64,000 nt of DNA from Streptomyces sp. RKAG290 (lineage in GTDB: Bacteria > Actinomycetota > Actinomycetes > Streptomycetales > Streptomycetaceae): assembly GCF_023701695.1 (NCBI RefSeq), contig NZ_JAJOZC010000001.1:1736001-1800000 (forward strand), read 5' to 3'. Shown piece after piece: positions 6,628 through 28,764 of the stretch (position 1 is the stretch's first letter; each line of letters begins with the position of its first letter). The position numbers and the translations under genes were made by a program. Below the pieces are notes generated by a model. The model saw only the letters and a program-made list of their open reading frames with translations. It was not told the origin of the DNA and did no database searches.

Positions 6628-9600
6628 TCATTCGGTCGCTACGGCGTCGGCCGCCGTCTCGTTCGAGGCCAGCCACTCGTCGATGACGTGCGCGGTCTCC
6701 TCGGCACGGTCCTCGACGAGGGTGAAGTGGTTGGCGCGCACGGTCCGCAGGCTGTGGGTGGGCTCCCAGGGCTCTGCACGGCCACTGACCAGGTCGGGGG
6801 ACGCGTCGTCCCCGTCCGGCACGAACGACTGGGTGCACTGGACGAAGAGCACGGGGGCCTCGACCGGGGTGAGGGGGAGCTGCGGGACCAGTTCGACCCA
6901 GCGGCCCATCGCGGAGAGCCTGCTGCTGTCGAACCGGCCGAACACCGCTTCCTTGTCGAACATGCCGAGTGCGAGGCCGTCGAGGGGGACGCCGTCACTC
7001 CCGCCGTCGTGGACCTTGAACGTGTCCAGCAGGATGACGCCCGCCGGGCGCACCCCGCACTCCCGTTCCAGGTATCCGGCGGTGGCGTAGGCGAGGGTGC
7101 CTCCGGACGAGTACCCGAGCAGGAAGAACGGTTTCCCGTCCGCCGTGTCCAGCACGCTCTTGGCGAGTGCCTGGACGGCCGCGGTGGACGAGGTGGGCAG
7201 GCTCTCGCCCGCGTGGAATCCGGGGACGGGCAGCGCGGAGATCTTGTGCCTGCCTCCGAAGTGGGACACCAGACGCGCGTGCTGGTGGACACCGCCCGTG
7301 GCCATCGGTGTGCTGAGGCAGATGAGATGCGGCCCCTCGGCGGCGTCCGCGAGACGGACCGCCGCGGGCAGCCGGTCGATCTCGTCCACCGAGCCGAAGC
7401 CGGGCCGGACGTCGGCGGCCGCCTGGAGGAGCGCGAACCCCTTGTCCGCGCGGCCCGAGACGACGGCGGAATGGAACAGGTCGCGGAGCGTCTCGGGCTC
7501 CCGGCCGGCCGAGGCTCCCCCGGCCCCGCCGGGTACGCCTCCGCTCTCCGTCCCGCGGGGCCCCTCGGGCGCCGCCGCTGCGGAGGACCTCGCCGCGTCG
7601 GCGTCGTCGGCCGGGACGGGGCCTGCCGCCAGGAGTTCCGTATGAAGCAGCCGGGCGAGCTCCGCCGGGCTCTTGCTGTCGAAGACCACCATCGGAGGAA
7701 GGCGCAGTCCGGTGTCCTTCATCAGCGTGTTACGGAGTTCCATCGCGCTCAGCGAGTCGAATCCGGTCTCCAGGAAGTCCCGTTCCGCGTCGAGGGCGTC
7801 CGCGCTGCTGTGGCCGAGAAGCGCGGCCGCGCGCTCCATGACGAGCGTCCTGAGGAGTGCCTCCTGCCCGGCCTGATCGGCCTGCGCGAATCGCTGCCGC
7901 AGAGACGTCGCATCCGTCCTGCTCCCGGCACTGCGCCGCCTGGTGGCGGTGGGGGCGAGGTCGCGCAGGAGTGCGGGGATGGTGTCGGTACGGGTACGGA
8001 GTGCGGCCACATCGATCGGCAACGGGACCAGAGCGGCCCGGCCGGAAGCCAGCCCCGCATCGAACAACGCCAGACCCTGCGCCGGCTCCAACGCCGGCAA
8101 ACCCTGACGCCTCATCCGCTCAAGATCAGCCTCACCCAACCACTCCCCCATCCCCGCACCAGCCCACAACCCGTAGGCGAGAGACGTGGCCGGCAGACCT
8201 TCCGACCGGCGCTGCACGGCCAGCGCGTCCAGGAACACATTCGCCGCCGCATAATTCGCCTGCCCCGCCGCCAGGACCGAACCACCCGCCGACGAGAACA
8301 ACACGAAGAACGCCAACTCACGCCCACGCGTCAACTCATGCAAATACCACGCACCATCCGCCTTCGCACCCAACACCCGATCCAACCGGGCCCCATCCAT
8401 CGACCCCACCAAACCGTTGTCCCCGGCGCCAGCCGCATGCACCACACCCACCAGATCCGCACCCACACCCTCCACCAGACCGGCCACCGCGTCACGGTCG
8501 GACATGTCACACGCCACCACCGACGCCTCGGCGCCCAACTCCGCCAGTTCAGTGAGTAGTTCATCAACGCCGGGGGCTCCCAGGCCGCGACGGCCCGCCA
8601 GCACCAGACGCCGCACCCCATGCGTCTCCACCAGATGCCGGGCCACCAGGCCACCCAAACCGCCCGTACCACCCGTCACCAATACGACACCCTCGCCCAC
8701 ACCAGCCGGCAGCGCCTGCGCCTTCGTGTCACCCGCGGGCACCTCCACGAGACGCGGAACCAGCACTTCACCTCCACGCACCGCGACCTCAGGCTCACCC
8801 GAAGCCAGCACCACACCCGCAACATCCCCGAACACACCACCCGCAGGATCCACATCCACCAGCACGAACCGCCCCGGATTCTCCGCCTGAGCCGCCCGCA
8901 CCAAACCCCACACCGGCGCCACACACACATCCACACCCGTGTCCGTGCCCACCGACACACCACCCCGGGTCACCACCACGAGTGGGCCGTCCCCAGCCTT
9001 CTCATCAGCCAGCCACCCCTGCACCGCCTCAAGCACCCCACCCAACACCGACCGCACACCCACCACCGGATCCACACCCACCACCGGCACCTCAAACACC
9101 ACCGGCTCCACCACACCAGCACCCTCAACCGCCCCAACCCCGGCCGCCACCAAAGGCCGCCACACCACCTCATGCAACCCACCACCCCACCCGACCCAGC
9201 CAACTGCTCCACCGACACCGGACGCAGTGTCAGTCCGTCAACCGACAGGACCGGTGCTCCGGCGGCGTCAGCCATCGCCAGGGACACGGTGTCGACGCCG
9301 GACCCTGTGAGGCGTACGCGCAGCGCGGTCGGACCGGACGCGAAGAGGCGGACGCCCTCCCAGAAGAAGGGAAGCGCGGGACGGTCGTCACCCGCCGAAC
9401 CGGATTCGAGCTCGGCCGCTCGGAGTCCGAGGGCATGCATGGTGGAGTCGAGAAGCGCGGGGTGCAGCCCGAACCGCTTGGCATCCGCGTGTGCGGAGTC
9501 GTCAAGTTCGACCTCGGCGAAGATGTCCTCTCCGACGGTCCAGGCCGCCTTGAGCCCCTGGAACACCGGCCCGTAACCGTAGCCACGCTCGAACAGGAGG

Positions 9601-12600
9601 TCGTACATGTCGGCGACCTCCACCCGGGTCGCGCCGGGCGGGGGCCATTCGGTGAGGTCGAACGCCGGCACCGACCCGCCCGAACCACCACCCAGCACAC
9701 CATCCGCATGCAACATCCACCCCGCACCCGCCCCAGCACTCTCCCGACGCGAATGCACCCGCACCGAACGACCACCCACCTCATCCGGACCACCCACCAC
9801 CACCTGCAACGCCACCCCACCACGCTCCGGAAGCACCAACGGCGCCCGCAACGTCAACTCCTCCACCACCCCACAACCCACCTCATCCCCAGCCCGCACC
9901 ACCAACTCCACAAAAGCCGCACCCGGCAACAACACCGACCCCAACACCACATGATCCGCCAACCACCCCATCCCCTCCACCGACAACCGACCCGTCAACA
10001 CCACACCACCCGAATCCGGCAACGCCACCGCAGCCCCCAACACCGGATGATCAACCACCACCTGACCCAAACCACCCGCATCACCACCACCCACACACTC
10101 CAACCAAAAACGCTCACGCTGAAACGCATACGTCGGCAGATCAACGCGACGCGCACCCGAACCCTCGAAGAACCGGGCCCATTCCACCGGAACACCGCCC
10201 ACGTGCAACTGACCCAGCGCCGTCACGGCCGTGGCCACCTCGGGACGGCCCTTGCGCACCAACGGCACGAAGAGAGCTGACTCCGAGCGTGCGGACTGCT
10301 GCGCCATTCCGCTCAGGACACCATCGGGGCCGAGCTCGACGTAGGAGGTGACGCCCTGGTCCTCCAGGAAGCGGACCGCGTCCGCGAACCGCACCGCTTC
10401 CCGGACATGCCGCACCCAGTACGACGGCGTCGCGACCTCCTGCGACACCTCACCCGTCACGTTCGACACCACCGGAATCGACGGGGCACCGAACGACAAG
10501 CCGGCCACCACCGCCCCGAACTCCGCCAACATCGGTTCCATCAAAGGCGAATGGAAGGCGTGCGACACCCGCAGCGTGCTCGTCCGACGGCCTTGGTCCA
10601 CGAACGTCGCAACCAGCTCGGCAACCGCCCGCTCCGTACCCGAGACAACCACCGCACGCGGACCGTTCACAGCAGCCACGGCGACGCCGTCATTCAGCAG
10701 CGGAAGCACCTCGGCCTCCGTCGCCTCGACCGCCACCATCGAGCCACCAGCCGGCAACGCCTGCATCAACCGACCACGCGCCACGACCAGTTCAGCGGCG
10801 TCCGCCAGGGGCAGCACGCCTGCCACGTGCGCGGCCGCGATCTCACCGACCGAGTGACCCACCAGGAAGTCCGGACGCACGCCCCACGACTCCGCCAGCC
10901 GGAACAACGCCGTCTCCACCGCGAACAACCCCGCCTGAGCGAACATCGTCCCGTTCAACAGGTCAGCGTCCTCGCCCCAGACCACGGCACGCAGTGAACG
11001 CCCCAACCGGGCGTCCAGCTCGCCGACCACCGCATCGAACGCCTCCGCGAACACCGGAAACGCCTCGTACAACTCCCGGCCCATCCCCAACCGCTGCGCA
11101 CCCTGCCCCGTGAACAGGAACGCCATGGCACCCGTCGGCCGCACGGAGCCCCGCACCACCGACGGCGACGGCTCGCCATCGACCAGCGCGGTCAGGCCCC
11201 GTATCAGCTCCTCACGATCCGCCGCCGCGACCACCGCACGATGCTCCAGCACCGCACGCGACACCAACGACGAGAAACCCAGATCCAGCAGCGAAGAGGA
11301 AGCCCCTATCTGCTCCAGCAACTTCCCGGCCTGCGCCGACAGCCCGGCCTCACTCCGCGCGGACAACACCACCGGAACCACCGGCAGCTCAGCGACGGTC
11401 ACCGCCTCCGGCTCCTCCAGCACCGGAGCCTGCTCCACGATCACATGCACGTTCGTCCCACTCAGCCCGAACGACGACACACCCACACGCCTCGGCCGAT
11501 CCCGCTCCGGCCACACCCGCGACTCCGTCAACAACTCCACCGCACCCGCAGCCCAATCCACCTGCGGCGTCGGCACATCCACATGCAACGTCCTCGGCAA
11601 CACACCATGCCGAATCGCCTGCACCGCCTTGATCACACCACCCACACCCGCAGCAGCCTGCGCATGCCCCAGGTTCGACTTCAACGACCCCAGCCACAAC
11701 GGATCACCCTCAGGGCGCCCCTGCCCATACGTCGCCAGCAACGCCTGCGCCTCGATCGGGTCACCCAACCGGGTCCCCGTCCCATGCGCCTCCACCAGAT
11801 CCACATCGGCGGACGACAGCCCGGCACTCTCCAACGCCGCACGGATCACCCGCTGCTGCGACGGACCATTCGGCGCCGTCATGCCATTACTCGCCCCGTC
11901 CTGGTTGACGGCGCTGCCCCGCACCACGGCCAGGACTTCGTGCCCGAGCCGCCGGGCGTCCGACAGCCGCTCGACCAGCAGCACACCGACACCCTCGGAC
12001 CACGCGGCACCGTCCGCGGCACCCGCGAACGACTTGCACCGGCCGTCCTTCGCCAACCCGCGCTGACGGCTGAACTCCACGAACATGTCCGGGGTGGACA
12101 TCACGGCCACACCGCCTGCCAGCGCCATCGAGCACTCGCCCGAACGCAGCGCCTGAGCCGCCAGATGCAGCGCCACCAGTGACGACGAGCACGCCGTATC
12201 GACCGTCAGAGAAGGCCCTTCAAGGCCCAGCGTGTAGGAGATGCGACCGGACACCAGGCTGCCGCCCATGGTCGCGGCGGCCTCCGTTCCCTGGCCGTAG
12301 TCGTGGTACATGAGGCCCGCGAAGACGCCGGTCCGGGTGCCCTTCAGGGAGCGGGGATCGATCGCCGCGCGTTCCAGGACCTCCCATGACGCCTCCAGCA
12401 GCAGCCGCTGCTGCGGGTCCATGATCAGGGCCTCGTTCGGGCTGATACCGAAGAACGCCGGGTCGAAGTCGCCGGCCTCGTAGAGGAAGCCTCCCTCGTT
12501 CGCGTAGGTCTTGCCCGGCACACCCGGCTCGGGGTCGTACACACCCTCGACGTCCCAGCCCCGGTCGCGCGGGAAGCCCGAAACCGCGTCGCGGCCTTCG

Positions 12601-15600
12601 GCGACCAGGTCCCACAGGTCGTCGGGCGAGGTCACTCCGCCCGGGTAGCGGCACGCCATGCCCACGATGACGATCGGCTCGTCGTCCAGTTCGCGGGCGG
12701 CGGGACTGCTGCTCGGCTGCTCGGCCTCCCGCGCCCCGCTTCCGTCGAGCTCGCCGTCGATGTACCCCGCCACGGCCCGTGAGGTCGGGTAGTCGAAGAC
12801 CAGCGTCGCGGGGAGCCGGAGCGCGGTCGTCAGGTTCAGTTCGTTACGGAGTTCCACCGCGCTGAGCGAGTCGAAGCCGAGCTCCTGGAAGGGCCGATCC
12901 GCCTCGATGGCATGGGCCGACGCATGGCCCAGCACCTTGGCCACGCGGCCGCGGACCATGTCGAGCAGCTTGCGGGACCGCTCGTCGTCCGCGAGCCCCG
13001 CCAGACTGCGCAGCAGCTCCTGCCCGTCACCGGCTCCGGCCACCGCACGCACAGCGGGTCGCCTGCTGGTGGGGGCGAGGTCGCGCAGGAGTGCGGGGAT
13101 GGTGTCGGTACGGGTACGGAGTGCGGCCACATCGATCGGCAACGGGACCAGAGCGGCCCGGCCGGAAGCCAGCCCCGCATCGAACAACGCCAGACCCTGC
13201 GCCGGCTCCAACGCCGGCAAACCCTGACGCCTCATCCGCTCAAGATCAGCCTCACCCAACCACTCCCCCATCCCCGCACCAGCCCACAACCCGTACGCCA
13301 GAGACGTGGCCGGCAGACCTTCCGCGCGGCGCTGCACGGCCAGCGCGTCCAGGAACACATTCGCCGCCGCATAATTCGCCTGCCCCGCCGCCAGGACCGA
13401 ACCACCCGCCGACGAGAACAACACGAAGAACGCCAACTCACGCCCACGCGTCAACTCATGCAAATACCACGCACCATCCGCCTTCGCACCCAACACCCGA
13501 TCCAACCGGGCCCCATCCATCGACCCCACCAGACCGTTGTCACCCGCGCCCGCCGCATGCACCACACCCACCAGATCCGCACCCACACCCTCGACCAGAC
13601 CGGCCACCGCGTCACGGTCGGACATGTCACACGCCACCACCGACACCTCGGCACCCAACTCAGCGAGCTCGGCCAGCAGTTCCTCGACCCCGGGAGCCTC
13701 CAGGCCGCGACGGCCCGCCAGCACCAGACGCCGCACCCCATGCGTCTCCACCAGATGCCGGGCCACCAGACCACCCAGACCACCGGTACCACCCGTCACC
13801 AGCACCACACCGTCACCCACAACGGCCGGCAGCGCCTGCGCCTTCGTGTCACCAGCGGGCACCTCCACCAGACGCGGAACCAGCACCTCACCCCCACGCA
13901 CCGCAACCTCAGGCTCACCCGAAGCCAGCACCACACCCGCAACATCCCGAACACACCACCCGCAGGATCCACATCCACCAGCACGAACCGCCCCGGATTC
14001 TCCGCCTGAGCCGCCCGCACCAAACCCCACACCGGCGCCACACACACATCCACACCCGTGTCCGTGCCCACCGACACACCACCCCGGGTCACCACCACCA
14101 ACGGACCGTCCCCAGCCCTCTCATCAGCCAGCCACCCCTGCACCACCTCAAGCACCCCACCCAACACCGACCGCACACCCACCACCGGATCCACACCCAC
14201 CACCGGCACCTCAAACACCACCGGCACCTCAAACACCACCGGCTCCACCACACCGGCACCCTCACCAACCCCAACCCCGGCCGCCGCCAAAGGCCGCCAC
14301 ACCACCTCATGCAACCCACCACCCCCACCCGACCCAGCCAACTGCTCCACCGACACCGGACGGGAGACCAACGCCCCGACGCTGAGAACCGGCCGGCCTG
14401 CCCCGTCGGCCACCAGGACCGACACGCTGTCCTGCCCGGCCGGCGCGATCCGTACGCGAAGAGCCGATGCCCCCGCCGCGTGAAGAGCCACGTTGGTCCA
14501 GGCAAAAGGCAGCACGGTCGACTCGTCGGTACCCGAACCGTCATCGATGAGCGCCACGTGCATGGCGGCGTCGAGCAGAGCGGGGTGCAAGCCGAAGCGA
14601 CGGGCGTCGTCGTGCGCCGAGTCCGGCAGTGCGACCTCCGCGTACAGCTCCTCGCCTGAGGTCCAGGCGGCCTTGAGCCCCTGGAACACCGGCCCGTAGC
14701 CGTAGCCGCGCTCAGAGAGGAGGCCGTAGGCGCCCTCGACGCTGATCGCCGTAGCGCTCTTCGGCGGCCACTCGGACAGGTCCGCGACCGGCGTCTCCGC
14801 GCCCGTGGCGAGGATGCCTTCCGCGTGACGGGTCCACGGTCCGTACCCGGCGCCGCCGCCGTCGCCTCGTGAGTACACGCCGACCGAACGTCGCCCCGTC
14901 GGATCGGCTGCGCCGATCGCCACCTGAATCGCGACGCCGCCCTGCTCGGGAATCACGAGTGGCGCCTGCAACGTCAGCTCTTCCAGGAGGTCGCATCCGA
15001 CCTCGTCGCCTGCTCTGACCGCCAGCTCGACGAAGGCTGTGCCGGGCAGCAGCACGCTCCCCAGCACGCCGTGATCGGCGATCCAGGCCTGGGTGGCAAG
15101 AGAGAGCCTTCCGGTGAGCACCATCTCGTCGGCTTCCGCCAGAGCGATGGAGGCACCGAGGAGCGGGTGATCAGTGATGCCCAGGCCGAGCGAGCCGGCG
15201 TCGAGTCCGCCGAGTTCCGCTTCCATCCAGTACCGCTCGCGCTGGAAGGCGTACGTCGGCAGCTCGACGCGGCGCGCACCAGAGCCCTCGAAGAACCTGG
15301 CCCAGTCCACCGCGACGCCGCCCACGTGCAACTGACCCAGCGCCGTGACGGCCGTGGCCACCTCGGGACGCCCCTTACGCACCAACGGCACGAAGACCGT
15401 CGCCGACTCCGGGTCCACCGACTGCTGCGCCATCCCGCTCAGCACACCGTCCGGACCCACCTCCACGAACGACGTCACACCCCGCGACACCACGAACGAG
15501 ACCGCGTCCGCGAACCGCACCGCTTCCCGCACATGCCGCACCCAGTACTCCGGCGTGCCCCAACCCTCCGACAGGTCCCGGACACACCCGACACCACTGG

Positions 15601-17906
15601 GATCGACGGGGCACCGAACTCCAGCCCGGCCACCACCGCCCCGAACTCCGCCAACATCGGCTCCATCAAAGGCGAATGGAAGGCGTGCGACACCCGCAGC
15701 GTGCTCGTCCGACGGCCTTGGTCCTCGAACGTCGCAACCAGCTCGCGAACCGCGGACTCCTTGCCCGAGACGACCACGGAACGCGGACCGTTGAGCGCCG
15801 CAATGCCCACCTCGCCACTCAGCAGCGGAAGCACCTCAGCCTCCGTCGCCTCCACCGCCACCATCGATCCACCGACGGGAAGCGCCTGCATCAACCGGCC
15901 ACGCGCCACGACCAGTTCAGCAGCATCCGCCAGAGAAAGCACGCCTGCCACGTGCGCGGCCGCGATCTCGCCGACCGAGTGACCCACCAGGAAGTCCGGA
16001 CGCATGCCCCACGACTCCGCCAGCCGGAACAACGCCGTCTCCACCGCGAACAACCCCGCCTGAGCGAACATCGTCCCGTTCAACAGACCGGCGTCCTCAC
16101 CCCAGACCACGTCACGCAACGAACGCCCCAACCGGGCATCCAACTCCACGAGCACCGCATCGAACGCCGCCGCGAACACCGGAAACGCCTCATACAGCTC
16201 ACGGCCCATGCCGAGTCGCTGCGCACCCTGACCCGTGAACAGGAACGCGACCTTGCCCGTCGGCCGCACCGACCCGCGCACCACCGACGCCGCGACACCA
16301 CCCTCCGCCAGCGCCGTCAGACCCCGCACCAACTCCTCACGGTCCGCCGCCGCGACCACCGCACGATGCTCCAGCGCCGCACGCGACACCACCGACGAAA
16401 AACCCACATCCAGCAGAGAGGGAGAGTTGGACTCTCCCAGCCGGGCCAGCAACTTCCCGGCCTGCGCCGACAGCCCCGCCTCGCTCCGCGCCGACAGCAC
16501 CACCGGAACCACCGGCAGCTCAGCGACGGCGTCCACCTCCGGCTCCTCCACCACCGGAGCCTGCTCCACGATCACATGCGCGTTCGTCCCGCTCAGCCCG
16601 AACGAGGACACACCCACCCGACGCGGCCGATCCCGCTCCGGCCACGCACGCGACTCCGTCAACAACTCCACCGCACCCGCAGCCCAATCCACCTGCGGCG
16701 TCGGCACATCCACATGCAACGTCCTCGGCAACACACCATGCCGAATCGCCTGCACCGCCTTGATCACACCACCCACACCCGCAGCAGCCTGGGCGTGACC
16801 CAGGTTCGACTTCAACGAGCCCAGCCACAAGGGATCGTTCTCCGCCCGGCCCTGCCCATACGTCGCCAGCAGCGCCTGCGCCTCGATCGGGTCACCCAAC
16901 CGCGTCCCCGTCCCATGCGCCTCCACCAGATCCACCTGATCCGACGAAATCTGCGCATCAGCCAACGCCGCACGAATCACCCGCTGCTGCGACGGACCAT
17001 TCGGAGCCGTCAGCCCATTACTCGCCCCGTCCTGATTCACCGCGCTGCCCCGCAGCACGGCCAGCACCGGGTGGCCGTTGCTGCGAGCGTCGGAGAGCTT
17101 CTCCAGGAGCAGGACGCCGGCCCCCTCCGACCAGCTCGTGCCGTCGGTGGACCCAGCGAAGGACTTGCAGCGGCCGTCCTTGGACAGGCCGCCTTGCCGG
17201 CTGAACTCGACGAAGACCTCAGGCGTCGACATGACCGCCACGCCGCCTGCCAGCGCCATCGAGCACTCGCCGGAACGCAGCGCCTGAGCCGCCAGGTGCA
17301 ATGCGACCAGCGACGACGAGCACGCCGTGTCCAGCGTCATCGACGGCCCCTCGAAGCCGAAGACGTACGAGACACGGCCCGACGCGATGGAACCCGTAGC
17401 GCTGTTGTGGACGTAGTCGTGGTACATCATCCCCGCGAAGACGCCGGTCTTGCTGCCCTTCAATGTGGCGGGGTCGATTCCGGCCCGCTCGAACGCCTCC
17501 CACGAGCATTCCAGCAGCAGCCGCTGCTGCGGGTCCATGATCAGGGCCTCGTTCGGACTGATGCCGAACGGAACCGGGTCGAACGTGTCCGCGGAGTGGA
17601 GGAATCCGCCCTTGTTGACGTAACTGGTGTTCTGTCGTTCGCCGTCCGGATCATAAAGAGAACCGAGGTTCCAGCCGCGGTTCTCCGGGAACTCGGAAAT
17701 GGCGTCCATGCCGTCGTCCACCAGCTGCCACAGAGCCTCCGGTGATTCGACACCGCCGGGAAAACGGCAGCTCATCGCGACGATGGCGATGGGTTCGCGG
17801 GCCGCGGACGACAGTTTCCTGTTGTGGGCCCGCAGACGGTCGTTCTCCTTGAGCGACGCCCGCAGCGCGGCGACCAGTTTCTCGTCAGAATTACTCATCG
17901 GGGCAC

Positions 17907-17910
<4 letters not shown>
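6628..17910 (-). CDS. PKS-F: last two PKS modules with thioesterase (three frame breaks)
   Basis: Final assembly-line protein, about 3,761 residues after repair of three single-base deletions (near 15577, 13946 and 9185). N-terminal docking helix, then module 1 (KS about 17,790-16,550, AT 16,250-15,270, DH 15,180-14,350, KR 13,810-13,270, ACP 12,950-12,750), module 2 (KS 12,690-11,440, AT 11,130-10,150, DH 10,060-9,200, KR 8,690-8,150, ACP 7,840-7,630) and thioesterase (7,490-6,640). Both KS have DTACSSS, both AT have GHSVGE and HAFH (malonyl), both DH have HxxxGxxxxP and a catalytic Asp, and both KR have an intact Ser-Tyr-Asn set and a B-type-like Asp (AGDNGL). The thioesterase has GYSSGG and NHFTLVED. 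Each module should add a C=C; the TE should release and close the lactam. The GTG start overlaps the PKS-E stop (GTGA). Confidence 0.88.
9185..9188 (-). other. Frame break in PKS-F (C4 for C5)
   Basis: At the DH-KR linker the run reads CCCC, while the matching copies at about 14331 and 53570 read CCCCC. Adding one C restores [15 protein letters not shown] and joins the two frames. Confidence 0.8.
13946..13948 (-). other. Frame break in PKS-F (C3 for C4)
   Basis: AACATCCCGAAC here against AACATCCCCGAAC at about 8822 and 53201. Adding one C restores [20 protein letters not shown] in the KR structural half of module 1. Confidence 0.8.
14201..14236 (-). repeat. 18-bp in-frame tandem duplication in PKS-F module 1
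   Basis: An 18-base unit occurs twice in a row and encodes a repeated FEVPVV in the DH-KR linker. The matching copies at about 9,080 and 53,460 have one unit. In frame, so tolerated; a replication-slippage product. Confidence 0.7.
15577..15579 (-). other. Frame break in PKS-F (C3 for C4)
   Basis: ACAGGTCCCGGACAC here against ACAGGTCCCCGGACAC in the AT copies at about 21,031, 42,161 and 54,811. Adding one C restores [19 protein letters not shown] in the AT of module 1. Confidence 0.8.
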
Positions 17911-28716
<10,806 letters not shown>

Positions 28717-28764
28717 ATCGGTCTCACCGAGTCCTTTAGGTCAGATGCCGGCAGCGTGCCCGTG

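Noticed and set aside
6352..8559. Long plus-strand reading frame opposite PKS-F
   Set aside because: Rich in Arg, His, Pro and Gly with no family motif, and it lies antisense to clear KR-ACP-TE domains; a usual by-product of G/C-ending codons.
15676..17745. 689-codon plus-strand reading frame opposite PKS-F module 1
   Set aside because: Same antisense artefact; the minus strand encodes an intact KS and most of an AT.
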